From positions 79,276 to 143,275 of the forward strand of contig UQFH01000005.1 of NCBI GenBank assembly GCA_900540185.1: a DNA stretch of 64,000 bases. Reading direction: 5' to 3'. Source of the DNA: an uncultured Eubacteriales bacterium. Lineage in GTDB: Bacteria > Bacillota > Clostridia > Tissierellales > Peptoniphilaceae. The notes beneath the pieces were generated by a model. The model searched no databases and was not told where the DNA came from. It saw only the letters and a list, made by a program, of their open reading frames with translations. Each line of letters begins with the position of its first letter. The first letter of the stretch is position 1. A program made the translations under genes and the position numbers. This document shows, in pieces, positions 8,368-17,697 of this stretch.

Positions 8368-9153
8368 CTATAAATTCATTGTGGCGATTTTTACATAGCC
8401 GTCGTGCATTACGAAGTTGTCTTCGAGTTTCCATTCACCCTTGTGGAATGTCATATTGTACATTTGTTCGAAGTAGTACATGATAATGCCCATATCTTCA
8501 TAGTAGAGCTTTCCGTTTACTTCTTTCAAATATAAGACAACTTGATTTTGTCTGATAACAAATCTCCAGCTTTGTGTATTGAGTGTGCTAGGAGCGAATC
8601 TTGCATAATAAAATACATCGTCCAATCCGAGTTTTTCGAGCTCTTCAATGCTCATTGAATTGCCGATTTCTTCATTGAAAACAATTTCTTCAACCGGTAA
8701 TCTTTCCGATTTTTCTTCTTGAACAAACGGGTTCTTCGGTTTCGGATAGCCCACAGCTAAAATAAGATTTACATCCTTGTTTTGGAAAGCCTTCTCCTTT
8801 ACTGATTCAGAAGTACTGAAAAGTCCAATCCAACAGCTGCCAAGTCCTTCTTTTTCAAGAAGACTGATAACATCTTCGGCTTTGTACATGCCGACAACTT
8901 TGTCCTTGTTTGAATCCCCTTTGAATGTGACTGTGATATATGCAGGTGCTTCAATCATAACTCCGTTGTAGCCCGCATGTCCGTTTAAAGCTTCAAAAAC
9001 GTCTTTTCCGTTTTCGTATAGTTTGAAACTTACACTTTCATTATCCATGAGATTGAAAACTTGTTCAAGTCTTGATAATGAATCCTTGTTGATCTTCTTG
9101 TTTTTAAAGTGTCTGTCACTTTTTCTGGATGTTAAAAAATTACTTACTAGCAT
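8368..9153 (-). CDS. Putative TM-type nitroreductase family protein
   Basis: 261 residues, with two nitroreductase-like halves as in the putative TM nitroreductase family: an N-terminal part with MLVSNFLTSRKSDRHF and GLGSCWIGLFST, then LAVGYPKPK, and a C-terminal part with FYYARFAPSTLNTQSWRF. Such proteins bind FMN and are assumed to reduce small nitro or quinone compounds, but no substrate is known for this group. GGGAGGG stands before ATG 9153. First gene of a small operon with the transaldolase and glpX; the grouping may simply reflect a shared promoter. Confidence 0.82.
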   Translation of the reverse strand: MLVSNFLTSRKSDRHFKNKKINKDSLSRLEQVFNLMDNESVSFKLYENGKDVFEALNGHAGYNGVMIEAPAYITVTFKGDSNKDKVVGMYKAEDVISLLEKEGLGSCWIGLFSTSESVKEKAFQNKDVNLILAVGYPKPKNPFVQEEKSERLPVEEIVFNEEIGNSMSIEELEKLGLDDVFYYARFAPSTLNTQSWRFVIRQNQVVLYLKEVNGKLYYEDMGIIMYYFEQMYNMTFHKGEWKLEDNFVMHDGYVKIATMNL

Positions 9154-9171
9154 AAAATCCCTCCCAAATAT

Positions 9172-9177
9172 ATTATA
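9172..9177 (-). promoter_or_regulatory. Extended -10 promoter before nitroreductase operon
   Basis: TATAAT preceded by TGT, an extended -10 element; no good -35 is seen at the right distance. It lies in the short gap between dtd and the nitroreductase gene and would drive nitroreductase, transaldolase and glpX. Confidence 0.6.
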
Positions 9178-9197
9178 ACAAATTGATAAAGAAAAAT

Positions 9198-9644
9198 CTA
9201 TTCATTTGAATCTAAAATAATAGTAACAGGTCCGTTATTATTAAATTCTATATCCATCATCGCTCCAAATGAGCCGGTTTTAACTTCAAGTCCCGTCGAC
9301 TTCAGATTTTCGACAACTGTTTCGTAGAACTCTTTTCCCTTTTCATAGCCCGCACTTCTGTCAAAGCTTGGTCGGTTTCCCTTTCTGCATTTGGCATATA
9401 GGGTAAATTGGCTCACGACAAATAGGCTCGCACCAACGTCAAGCGCCGAAAGATTGAGCTTGTCTTCGTCGTCTTTAAAAATTCGAAGCTTTGGAATTTT
9501 CTTTACAATATAATCCACATCGTCTTTTGTATCGTCGTCTTTTACTCCGAGTAAAACGAGTAAAGTCCTGTCTTTTATTTCATTATAAACTTCGCCTTCA
9601 ATCGAAAGCTTAACCCCGTCTGTAACCTGTATAAGCGCAATCAT
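9198..9644 (-). CDS. dtd: D-aminoacyl-tRNA deacylase
   Basis: 148 residues. DTD removes D-amino acids, and glycine from tRNA-Ala, from mischarged tRNA. Both family signatures are present: SQFTLYAKCRKGNRPSF near residue 78 and the Gly-Pro motif NNGPVTI near the C-terminus, which together form the cross-subunit site in the dimer. The start ATG shares one base with the stop of rel, the common gene order in Bacillota. Confidence 0.96.
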   Translation of the reverse strand: MIALIQVTDGVKLSIEGEVYNEIKDRTLLVLLGVKDDDTKDDVDYIVKKIPKLRIFKDDEDKLNLSALDVGASLFVVSQFTLYAKCRKGNRPSFDRSAGYEKGKEFYETVVENLKSTGLEVKTGSFGAMMDIEFNNNGPVTIILDSNE

Positions 9645-11788
9645 CAGTTTATTCTCCTGTAAGCATTTAGAACCGACGGAATTTGTCCCAAATCTTTTAT
9701 TATTTTATTAAGTTCCTGTTTGTTTGGAACTTTAACTGTCATAGAAATTGTTGCTAAATTGCTGTCGTCAATCTTTGCATTTAAATTTATAAGAGATGAC
9801 TTTTGCTCCCTCATATAACCGGCAACTTCACTTATAAGACCGACTCTATCGACCGCGCGAATCTCGATATCAGAAACAAATGCGTCGTTGATATTTGATG
9901 ACCAACGTACATTTATCTGTCCAAGTCTTTCTTTTAATGAAACTGTGTTCGGACAATCCTTTCTGTGAATCGTAACACCGTGACCTTTCGTGACAAAACC
10001 TACAATTTCATCTCCCGGAAGCGGATTGCAGCATCTGCTGAAACGAACTTTTAGTCCCGGCAAATCGTCCACAATAACGGAGCTCGGCGAATCCGAAACA
10101 ATATCTGTAGCAGGTTTTATAAAATTACCTTCGTCGTCTTTTATTGCAACGCTCTCGATAAGCGATTTTATTTTGTTTACAGCAACGTTTAGTTTCAACG
10201 AGCCGTATCCTATTTGTTGATACAAGTCGTCGATTTCACTGAGAGAGAAATATGACGAAAGCGCATCTATATTTTCCTTTGAGAAAGCGTCCTCCGGCTT
10301 TATATTGAGTCTCTTAAGCTCTGAGGTCAAAAGTTCCCTTCCAACCGCAATATTCTCTTCCTTGTCGATGCTTCTGTACCAGGATTTGATTTTATTTTTT
10401 GCTCTTGAGCTCTTAACGAATTTGAGCCAATCTCTTGACGGACCGCAAATATTTTTCGAAGTTGTTATTTCAACTATATCTCCGTTTTGAAGTTCATAGT
10501 TTAGCGGTACAATCTTGCCGTTTACTTTCGCTCCGATTGTTCTGTTTCCAACGTCTGTGTGAACTCTGTATGCAAAGTCGACCGGGGTTGAACCCATCGG
10601 CAAATCGACAACGTCGCCTCTTGGAGTCAAAATGAAAACCTCGTCGTTGAAGAAGTCGACCTTTAATGTATCGATAAAATCCTTCGGGTCTGCAAGGTCA
10701 GCCTGCCATTCCATAAGCTGTTGCAGCCATTTAAGATTTTGCGACAGATTTGCCTTGCCCTTCTTTTCCTTGTACATCCAGTGCGCAGCAATACCGTATT
10801 CGGAAGTCTTGTGCATTTCCCAAGTTCTTATTTGAACCTCGAAAATCTCGCCTTCGTTTGTTATGACAGTCGTGTGGAGCGATTGATACATATTCGGCTT
10901 CGGCATTGCGATATAGTCCTTAAATCTACCCGGCACCGGCTTCCACGATGCGTGAACAACTCCAAGAGCTGCATAACAGTCGTTTACCGTGTCCACAATA
11001 ATTCTTACTGCCGTAAGGTCATAGATCGAATCAAAACTCTTGTTTTGGTCCTTCATCTTTTTATAAATCGAATAAAAACTCTTCGGTCTTCCCTCGATGG
11101 AGAAATTTATATTCGCCTCAGTGAGCTTTTGTGAAAGTTTTTCAATGATTTTATTTAAATCTTCTTCGCGTTCTTTTCTCTTTTTATTTACCTTATCAAC
11201 CAAATCATAGTAAGCATTCGGCTCTAAATGTCGGAGACAAAGGTCCTCAAGCTCCCATTTGATTTTAGAAATACCAAGTCTGTGTGCAAGAGGCGCATAA
11301 ATATCCAAAGTTTCCCTTGCAATTCTGTATCTCTTTTCGTCGGTCATATATTCAAGCGTTCTCAGATTGTGCAGACGGTCGGAGAGTTTAACAATAACAA
11401 CCCTTATGTCTTTACTCATTGCAAGAACCATTTTTCTAATGTTTTCCGCCTGTGCTTCGTCAGCTTTTTTATAGTTTAAATTTTTGATTTTTGTGACACC
11501 TTCGACAATATCCGCAATGTTTTCGCCAAACATCTCATTTATATCGTCGTATGTGTACTTCGTGTCCTCAATAACGTCGTGTAAAAGTCCGGCGCAAATT
11601 GTCTGCGAATCCATATTGAGCTCCGCTAAAATCTTTGCAACTGCGACCGGATGTATAATATAAGGCTCCCCGCTTTTTCTGAGCTGCCCTTCGTGCGCTT
11701 CTTTTGCGAGATTAAACGCCTTTGTTATAAGCTCGACATCGGCATCGGGATTATATTTTAAAATATACGCTAATAAATCTTCCAGCAT
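9644..11788 (-). CDS. relA: Bifunctional (p)ppGpp synthetase/hydrolase Rel
   Basis: 714 residues. Order of domains: HD hydrolase (IIHPVAVAKILAEL, then LLHDVIEDT), synthetase (DLTAVRIIVDTVNDCYA, then GRFKDYIAMPKPN), TGS, a zinc-finger/helical stretch (RFSRCCNPLPGDEIVG) and a C-terminal ACT domain. The hydrolase motif is intact, so this is the long dual enzyme rather than a synthetase-only RelA. It sets the stringent response to amino-acid starvation on the ribosome. AGAGGTGAT precedes ATG 11788. It lies 4 bases behind recJ and is coupled to dtd. Confidence 0.97.
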   Translation of the reverse strand: MLEDLLAYILKYNPDADVELITKAFNLAKEAHEGQLRKSGEPYIIHPVAVAKILAELNMDSQTICAGLLHDVIEDTKYTYDDINEMFGENIADIVEGVTKIKNLNYKKADEAQAENIRKMVLAMSKDIRVVIVKLSDRLHNLRTLEYMTDEKRYRIARETLDIYAPLAHRLGISKIKWELEDLCLRHLEPNAYYDLVDKVNKKRKEREEDLNKIIEKLSQKLTEANINFSIEGRPKSFYSIYKKMKDQNKSFDSIYDLTAVRIIVDTVNDCYAALGVVHASWKPVPGRFKDYIAMPKPNMYQSLHTTVITNEGEIFEVQIRTWEMHKTSEYGIAAHWMYKEKKGKANLSQNLKWLQQLMEWQADLADPKDFIDTLKVDFFNDEVFILTPRGDVVDLPMGSTPVDFAYRVHTDVGNRTIGAKVNGKIVPLNYELQNGDIVEITTSKNICGPSRDWLKFVKSSRAKNKIKSWYRSIDKEENIAVGRELLTSELKRLNIKPEDAFSKENIDALSSYFSLSEIDDLYQQIGYGSLKLNVAVNKIKSLIESVAIKDDEGNFIKPATDIVSDSPSSVIVDDLPGLKVRFSRCCNPLPGDEIVGFVTKGHGVTIHRKDCPNTVSLKERLGQINVRWSSNINDAFVSDIEIRAVDRVGLISEVAGYMREQKSSLINLNAKIDDSNLATISMTVKVPNKQELNKIIKDLGQIPSVLNAYRRIN

Positions 11789-11792
11789 ACCA

Positions 11793-13538
11793 TCACCTCT
11801 TGTACCTATAGTTTGTTATGATTATTTGTGCCTCCTTATTACCTCTAAACTCATTCAGTTGTGGGTAATAAACGATATCCATATAAAGTCCGTTTTGTAT
11901 TGATTCATAAATATCTGAATTAAATTCCTCTTTGAATCTTTTCAGAAATGCGTCTTCAGTTTCAAACAAAATCGCCGAAACAACTCTGTTTGAACTTGAA
12001 ACAAGAGATAGTTTAATAACATTTTTATTTTTTCCCAATACATTAAAACCTATAAATTTCAAATTGTTGTCCGCAAATTTCGGCTCCTCATTCGCCTTGC
12101 CGAACGGCTTGAACGAATTAAGCATATCGAGAAACCTTAAATCCACCATTTCAAGTGGGAAAATTGCGTCTATATAAACCTTTTTTACAAAGTCACTTTC
12201 ATATTTATTTGCGGATTCGATGAGTTTGTTTTTAAATTCATCCATCTTGTCCTTCTCGATTGAAAGACCGCACGCCATCTTGTGACCGCCGAATTTTGTG
12301 CATAAATCGCTGAACTCTGAAATAGAGCTGTAGATGTCAAACTCGTCAACGCTTCTTCCCGAGCCCTTAAGATTCTCTTCGCCATCTGTAAGGACAATCG
12401 TCGGTCTGTAATACTTTTCCTTTATACGACCCGCAATAATCCCTGCGACGCTTTCGTGGATATTCTCAAGATATATTACCAGCGCACTCGGAAGATTGTT
12501 TGAATCTATTTTTTCCAGAGCGGATTTATAACCCGCTTCTGTATATGCTTTTCTCTCTTCGTTTAAATCATTTAACTCCGTCGCAATTTCAAGTGCTCTG
12601 TCCTCGTCTTCTGTGGTTAGTAATTCTATACCCAAATCGGCTGTTTTCAATCGACCGCTCGAATTGAACCTCGGTCCGATAATAAACCCTATGTGATAGC
12701 TGTCCACTTTTTTTATGTCGACACTTGCAACCTTTGTAATCGCTCTCAATCCTATATTCGTTGTTTCCCTGTAATTAAGTAAACCATGATACGCAATTAT
12801 TCTGTTCTCATCCACAAGGTCCACAACGTCGCAAATTGTTGCAATGCCCGCCAATGTTATAAGTTCTCTGTCGAGCTCAGGGTCATATTGTCCGAATTTC
12901 TTTAAAAGCAAAATAGCAACTTTGTATGCAATGCCTGCGCCGCAAAGAAGTTGGAATGGATAATTGCTGTCCGGTCTATGCGGATTTATTGCACCTATAG
13001 ATGCCGGAATCATAAACTCCCCGTCTTCGACTTTCAGTTCGTGGTGGTCTGTGATAAATACATCGAGTCCCAATTCTTTTGCATACTCCAAAACGTCAAA
13101 GGCTTGTATTCCGTTGTCAACGGTTATAATTAGACTCACACCCTCGAGTTTAAGCTCGTCGACAATTCGCCTGTTGATTCCATATCCATCTGTCATTCTA
13201 TTTGGAATTTTATATGTAACTGAAATCCCAAGACGTTTAAAAGTTTTTAAAAGAATTGTTGTAGACATAATTCCGTCGACGTCATAGTCGCCGACAATCG
13301 CAACTGTTTCGTTGTTTTCTTTTAGAGTTATGAGTAGGTCGTAGAGGATATGAAAATCATTAAAGAGATTTGCATCATACATCGCTTCATATGGATTTAA
13401 AAAATATTTTTTCATATCGTCAATCTCTGTTATATCTCTATTATAAAGAATGCGCAGCTTTGTGCGTTCCAAAAGATTTAAACTTCTGTCCGGCGATTGA
13501 GCGTTGTTCTTATTTCTTAAAAACCATTTCTCCAACAT
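11793..13538 (-). CDS. recJ: Single-stranded-DNA-specific exonuclease RecJ
   Basis: 581 residues from ATG 13536-13538 behind TTGGAGG. DHH phosphoesterase motifs are complete: VGDYDVDGIMS, ITDHHE, and GIATICDVVDL; the DHHA1 part ends with FGGHKMACGLSIEK. RecJ degrades single strands 5' to 3' in recombination and mismatch repair. It is shorter than RecJ forms that carry an extra C-terminal domain. A terminator of the secDF transcript lies directly upstream of its ribosome binding site, and no separate promoter is clear. Confidence 0.95.
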   Translation of the reverse strand: MLEKWFLRNKNNAQSPDRSLNLLERTKLRILYNRDITEIDDMKKYFLNPYEAMYDANLFNDFHILYDLLITLKENNETVAIVGDYDVDGIMSTTILLKTFKRLGISVTYKIPNRMTDGYGINRRIVDELKLEGVSLIITVDNGIQAFDVLEYAKELGLDVFITDHHELKVEDGEFMIPASIGAINPHRPDSNYPFQLLCGAGIAYKVAILLLKKFGQYDPELDRELITLAGIATICDVVDLVDENRIIAYHGLLNYRETTNIGLRAITKVASVDIKKVDSYHIGFIIGPRFNSSGRLKTADLGIELLTTEDEDRALEIATELNDLNEERKAYTEAGYKSALEKIDSNNLPSALVIYLENIHESVAGIIAGRIKEKYYRPTIVLTDGEENLKGSGRSVDEFDIYSSISEFSDLCTKFGGHKMACGLSIEKDKMDEFKNKLIESANKYESDFVKKVYIDAIFPLEMVDLRFLDMLNSFKPFGKANEEPKFADNNLKFIGFNVLGKNKNVIKLSLVSSSNRVVSAILFETEDAFLKRFKEEFNSDIYESIQNGLYMDIVYYPQLNEFRGNKEAQIIITNYRYKR

Positions 13539-13550
13539 AATTCCTCCAAT

Positions 13551-13586
13551 AAAAAAGTAGAATGAGTACTTATATACCATTCTACC
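13551..13586 (-). terminator. Intrinsic terminator between secF and recJ
   Basis: Perfect 8-bp arms GTAGAATG and CATTCTAC (13578-13585 and 13557-13564), then TTTTTT, ending 13 bases before the recJ start codon. It would end most secDF transcripts. Confidence 0.87.
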
Positions 13587-13620
13587 ATTTTATGGAAAAA
13601 ATTTCCAGTCTTATATTGAA

Positions 13621-14499
13621 TTATCTTCTCTTTTGTGCTACTTTTGCTTCGTCTCCACCGCTGAAAATATACCAGAAGTTTGGAGCGAGGAATACTGATG
13701 ACCAGAAACCTGAAACCATACCGACGATTAAAGGTAGTGCCAAAACTTTAACAGCTTCAACTCCAACATAGTATAGAGTGAATACTGCAAGAAGTGTTGT
13801 CATAGTTGTGAAGATAGATCTTCTTATAGTGTGATTAACTGCAGAGTTGATAATATCTTCTTTTGAAGCTTTCGGTTGAAGCTTTCTTTCTTCTCTGATT
13901 CTGTCGAAGATAATGATTGTAGCGTTGATTGAGTAACCTACAATTGTAAGAATTGCTGCAATAAGGCTTGAATTTACAGGGAAACTGAAAATTGCATAGA
14001 AGCCTACTGTGATTAAAACGTCGTGAAGCAATGCGCAGATTGCTGCAACACCGAATAAAAATTCAAATCTGATTGTGATATAAACAAGCATCAAAGCTGA
14101 AGCAATCAAAATTGAAATAACAGCTTTTCTTTGAATTTCTTTACCCATTGTCGGTTCTGCAGAGTCTGATGAGATTGCAGTTCTGTCAATTGAAAGTTGA
14201 TTTTCAAGAGCGTATTTAATTTCCGTCATTTGTGTTGTGTCAAAGTCTTTTGTACTTTTTACAATGATGTCGGATTTGTTTTCTCCGCTGTATTGAATAC
14301 CGATTGTGTTGTCGTATTTATCAAAAATACTTCTAATTTTTTGTTCTTCGATAAACTTAGGTGCTTGAATTGTTATAACAGTACCACCCGAGAAATCAAT
14401 ACCAAAATTGAATCCCTTGACAGCAGCAAAACAAATTCCGGCAATTATGAGAATGGCAGAAATTGCCATATAAATATATCTGTGTTTTACGAAATTCAT
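13621..14499 (-). CDS. secF: Protein translocase subunit SecF
   Basis: 292 residues, six membrane segments. N-terminal segment, then GFNFGIDFSGGT near residue 32 at the start of the periplasm-side domain; after residue 130 five helices with the SecF signature around GYSINATIIIFDRIREER. SecDF uses the proton gradient to pull exported chains through SecYEG. Separate SecD and SecF proteins are made here rather than the fused form of Bacillus. Start behind TAGGAGGG; 12 bases from secD. Confidence 0.95.
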   Translation of the reverse strand: MNFVKHRYIYMAISAILIIAGICFAAVKGFNFGIDFSGGTVITIQAPKFIEEQKIRSIFDKYDNTIGIQYSGENKSDIIVKSTKDFDTTQMTEIKYALENQLSIDRTAISSDSAEPTMGKEIQRKAVISILIASALMLVYITIRFEFLFGVAAICALLHDVLITVGFYAIFSFPVNSSLIAAILTIVGYSINATIIIFDRIREERKLQPKASKEDIINSAVNHTIRRSIFTTMTTLLAVFTLYYVGVEAVKVLALPLIVGMVSGFWSSVFLAPNFWYIFSGGDEAKVAQKRR

Positions 14500-14511
14500 T
14501 GTTATTCCCTC

Positions 14512-15786
14512 CTAAGCGCCGAATGATTTGTTGGATTTAAATGTGAAAATGTTTGCCATCAAATCCAATAACCATTTTGTTAGAAATACTGCTGTAAACA
14601 TTGATGCGACAATACCGAGGATAAGTGTAACTCCGAATCCTCTGATAGCGCCGATACCGTATACATAAAGCACAACACCTGCAATCAAAGTTGTGATGTT
14701 TGAGTCGATAATTGATGAGAGTGCGTTTTTGTAACCGGCTTTAATAGCAGCCTTGTGAGTTTTTCCGGCTTTAAGTTCTTCTCTGATTCTTTCGAAAATG
14801 ATGACGTTTGCGTCAACTGCCATACCGATTGAAAGCATGAGTCCGGCGATTCCCGGAAGAGAAAGCTTAACTTTGAGAAGTAGGAAGAATCCAATAATTA
14901 TTTCTGTGTATACAAGCAAACTGATACATGCAGGAATTGCCATTGCTCTGTATAATATAAGTAATAATATCATAATTAAAGCAAGTGAAATTCCGATTGC
15001 AAGTATTGATTTTTCATAAGCGTCAAGACCGAGTGTAGGTCCGATAACAGAGCTTGTGAGTTCCTTCATAGGAATAGGAAGAGCACCTGCTTTAATAAGT
15101 GTAGCAGTTCTTGTTGCATCTTCGAGCTTCATAGCTTCGTTTCCGCCGTTGATGATAGCTTTGCCGCCTTTGATTTCTTCGTGTACCATTGGAGCTGAAA
15201 TAATTTCGTCGTCCAATCTTATATATAAAATTTTCTTTTGAACATCTGTTTCAGCTGCAAGTCTCTTTGTAGCTTCAGCGAATTTTTCTGCACCTTCGTT
15301 GTCAAATTCAAGACTGATTACAGGTTCGTTTCCTTTAATAGGGTCGTTGATGTATTGAACAATACTTTCTTTAACGTTTTTACCTGTCAAAACTACATTT
15401 CCGTCCGGATCAATAAATTGAAGTTGTGCTGTTTTACCAATCAATTGCAATGCTTCTTCTGAATCCTTTAGACCTGCGAGTTCAACACGGATACGATTGT
15501 CCCCTTCAATAGCGATATTTGGTTCGCTTACGCCAAGACCGTCAACACGTTGTTGAATGATAGCCTTTGCTTGATCCATATATCTTCTTAATTCTTGACC
15601 GGTTGCATCAGTGTCAGCTTCCAATAATACATAAACCCCGCCTTGCAAGTCCAATCCTAATTGAATTGCTTCTTTTGCCTTCGGGATTTTTTTGTCACCC
15701 AGTTGAAAGCCGAATACGCCGATTGCAAAAATTGCAAGAACTACAGCCACAACCAAGGTAAAGTAAACTAGTGATTTACTTTTCAT
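14512..15786 (-). CDS. secD: Protein translocase subunit SecD
   Basis: 424 residues from ATG 15784-15786 behind AAGGAGGA. First helix at residues 5-27, the P1 head with LGLDLQGGVYVLLEAD, ISAPMVHEEIKGGKAII, then helices 2-6 with GMAVDANVIIFERIREE. Partner of SecF in the export motor. Together with yajC upstream the operon supplies the whole SecDF-YajC accessory complex, interrupted by the SCIFF genes. Confidence 0.96.
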   Translation of the reverse strand: MKSKSLVYFTLVVAVVLAIFAIGVFGFQLGDKKIPKAKEAIQLGLDLQGGVYVLLEADTDATGQELRRYMDQAKAIIQQRVDGLGVSEPNIAIEGDNRIRVELAGLKDSEEALQLIGKTAQLQFIDPDGNVVLTGKNVKESIVQYINDPIKGNEPVISLEFDNEGAEKFAEATKRLAAETDVQKKILYIRLDDEIISAPMVHEEIKGGKAIINGGNEAMKLEDATRTATLIKAGALPIPMKELTSSVIGPTLGLDAYEKSILAIGISLALIMILLLILYRAMAIPACISLLVYTEIIIGFFLLLKVKLSLPGIAGLMLSIGMAVDANVIIFERIREELKAGKTHKAAIKAGYKNALSSIIDSNITTLIAGVVLYVYGIGAIRGFGVTLILGIVASMFTAVFLTKWLLDLMANIFTFKSNKSFGA

Positions 15787-15797
15787 CCTTATCCTCC

Positions 15798-17144
15798 TTA
15801 TCTGTTGGCCAATATCGAAATGGCACATTCAATTCTTTTTTTCTCCATTTCGCAGCCAAGTTTGTAAACCTTATTGATGTTTTTGTTGTTGTACCATGCG
15901 TTTGCATGACATCCGCCGGAGCAATAAAATCTTGCCCAGCAATTTTTACAATCGTCCTTTGTAAAGACATTTGTAAATTTGAACTCATCTCTGAGCTCCG
16001 TATTCTTAACACCTTCAAAAACGTCGCCGAGTTTGAACTCTTCTTCGCCGACAAATTGATGGCAAGGATATAAATCCCCTTGAGGTGTTACAGCCATATA
16101 TTCGTTCCCCGCTCCACAGCCGGAACATTTCTTTATTATGCAAGGACCTTGCGACAAATCAATCATAAAGTGGAAAAATAAAAATTTATCATCCTTCTTT
16201 AAAATATCGAGATAATCTTTAGAAAACTTTTCGTATTCCTTCAAAATCTTGTCGAGGTGTTCTTCCCTGATTGCATAATATTCGTTCGGATCTGTAACAA
16301 CAGGTTCCATAGAAACCTTTTCAAATCCTTCATTATAAAAATTCAAAATATCTTCGCTGAAGTCGAGATTTTGGTTTGTGAAAGTGCCGCGGATATAATA
16401 ATCCTTGTCTCCACGCTTTTCAACAAGCTTCTTAAACTTCGGAACGATGATATCGTAGCTGCCCTTGTCGGTTAAAGTCTTTCTCATCTTGTCATTTACA
16501 GACTTTCTTCCATCAAGACTCAAAACGACATTGGACATATTTTCGTTTATAAAATCAATTATTTCATCATTTAATAAAACGCCGTTTGTAGTCAATGTGA
16601 ATCTGAAATTTTTGTTGTATTTCGGCTCCAAAACTTCTCTTCCGTACTTCACTAGTTCCTTAACAACTTCGAAGTTCATAAGAGGTTCTCCACCGAAAAA
16701 GTCAACTTCAAGATTTACACGATTACCTGAATTTTCGCACAAAAATTCCAATGCTCTCTTTCCTACAGAAAGGGGCATCAGACATTTTTCTCCATTAAAA
16801 TTCCCTTGCGATGCGAAACAATATTCACATTTCAAATTGCAATCGTGAGCCATATGTAAACATAAAGCTTTTACAATATTTTGATTTGCAAACGGAATAG
16901 TGTCGACATCTATCGGCTCACTGAAGAGTAAACCTTCAGATTTGAGAGAATTAATCTCCGCAAGCGCCTCGGCGACATCGGATAATTCATAGTTGTATTT
17001 CGAAGCAATTTCCTCGTCCGAAAGTTTATCATAATCATCTATAATATCATAAATAATTTTTTCGACAACGTGGACACTGCCCGAGTTTATATCAATTATA
17101 CAATATACGCCGTTAAGATGAAATTTATGGATTCTATTCTCCAT
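15798..17144 (-). CDS. scfB: SCIFF peptide radical-SAM maturase
   Basis: 448 residues. The N-terminal part (about 1-90) resembles a peptide-binding RRE domain. The radical SAM cluster is C102xxxC106xxC109 (CNLKCEYC), and the C-terminal SPASM domain has many cysteines (KCSGCGAGNEY, LYPCHQF, CKNCWARFYCSGGCHANAW) for auxiliary Fe-S clusters. Family members form thioether bonds between the cysteines and nearby residues of the SCIFF peptide, encoded just upstream. The position between yajC and secD is the conserved clostridial setting. A terminator hairpin separates it from scfA, so enzyme is probably made at a lower level than peptide. Bioactivity of mature SCIFF is unknown. Confidence 0.96.
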   Translation of the reverse strand: MENRIHKFHLNGVYCIIDINSGSVHVVEKIIYDIIDDYDKLSDEEIASKYNYELSDVAEALAEINSLKSEGLLFSEPIDVDTIPFANQNIVKALCLHMAHDCNLKCEYCFASQGNFNGEKCLMPLSVGKRALEFLCENSGNRVNLEVDFFGGEPLMNFEVVKELVKYGREVLEPKYNKNFRFTLTTNGVLLNDEIIDFINENMSNVVLSLDGRKSVNDKMRKTLTDKGSYDIIVPKFKKLVEKRGDKDYYIRGTFTNQNLDFSEDILNFYNEGFEKVSMEPVVTDPNEYYAIREEHLDKILKEYEKFSKDYLDILKKDDKFLFFHFMIDLSQGPCIIKKCSGCGAGNEYMAVTPQGDLYPCHQFVGEEEFKLGDVFEGVKNTELRDEFKFTNVFTKDDCKNCWARFYCSGGCHANAWYNNKNINKVYKLGCEMEKKRIECAISILANR

Positions 17145-17156
17145 TATATTTTCTCC

Positions 17157-17184
17157 AAAAAAAAGTAGTGGATATTACCACCAC
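17157..17184 (-). terminator. Attenuating terminator between scfA and scfB
   Basis: Arms GTGGTGG (17178-17184) and CCACTAC (17165-17171) with one G-T pair, loop of 6, then eight T. It begins right after the scfA stop; the scfB start is 13 bases past the T-run. Confidence 0.85.
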
Positions 17185-17334
17185 TTATTTATTTTGTGGA
17201 TTTTCGCACTTTTGGTTTCCAACCGTGCAACTGGTTTTGCATGCTGATTGGCATGAAGTTTGGCATTCGCCGCATCCGCCGTGACATAATGTGTCTTTTA
17301 TGTTTTTCTTTGTCAATGTTTTAATAAGTTTCAT
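17185..17334 (-). CDS. scfA: SCIFF precursor peptide
   Basis: A 49-residue ORF found by reading the gap between yajC and scfB. It starts MKLIKTLTKKN at ATG 17332-17334 behind GGAGGT and carries the conserved core CGECQTSCQSACKTSC followed by a further Cys at residue 43. Cysteines are at 17, 21, 24, 28, 32, 36 and 43: seven, against the six for which the family (six cysteines in forty-five residues) is named; the extra one is C17. Substrate of ScfB. Its position directly before the maturase and behind yajC matches the known clostridial locus. Confidence 0.95.
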   Translation of the reverse strand: MKLIKTLTKKNIKDTLCHGGCGECQTSCQSACKTSCTVGNQKCENPQNK

Positions 17335-17349
17335 TTTTTTACCTCCGAA

Positions 17350-17676
17350 TTAAATAGTGTCTACTTTTGCGTCTTTGACGTCTTTTTTCTTTGAAATTGT
17401 TGCAACTGATGATTTTAGAATCTCAACTTGGTTTTTAAGAGTTCCCACTTCAATAACAACAATGTCATCTTTAACTTGTAAAATCTTGCCCATCGTTCCT
17501 GCAATTGTGATAATGCTGTCTCCCGGTTTGAGAGATGCTCTCATTGCTTGAACCTCTTTGTCCCTTTTTTGTTGCGGTCTAATCACAAATAAATAGAAAA
17601 AACCTAAAACAACAACCATAGGTAAAAGAGATACAATTGGGCTCATAGATGGGTTTGCTGTTGTAGCTCCGAACAT
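17350..17676 (-). CDS. yajC: Preprotein translocase subunit YajC
   Basis: 108 residues, one membrane helix at about 15-35 (SLLPMVVVLGFFYLFVIRPQQ) followed by the family motif RPQQKRDKE and a small cytoplasmic domain with LKPGDSIITIAGTMGKI. Accessory to SecDF at the translocon. AGTGAGGTGA precedes the ATG. It is the first gene after a promoter located at the end of tgt. Confidence 0.95.
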   Translation of the reverse strand: MFGATTANPSMSPIVSLLPMVVVLGFFYLFVIRPQQKRDKEVQAMRASLKPGDSIITIAGTMGKILQVKDDIVVIEVGTLKNQVEILKSSVATISKKKDVKDAKVDTI

Positions 17677-17697
17677 TTCTTCACCTCACTTATGGTA

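Noticed and set aside
15798..17334. scfA-scfB as a bacteriocin locus
   Set aside because: No exporter, leader protease or immunity gene; the locus matches the conserved SCIFF arrangement by secDF.
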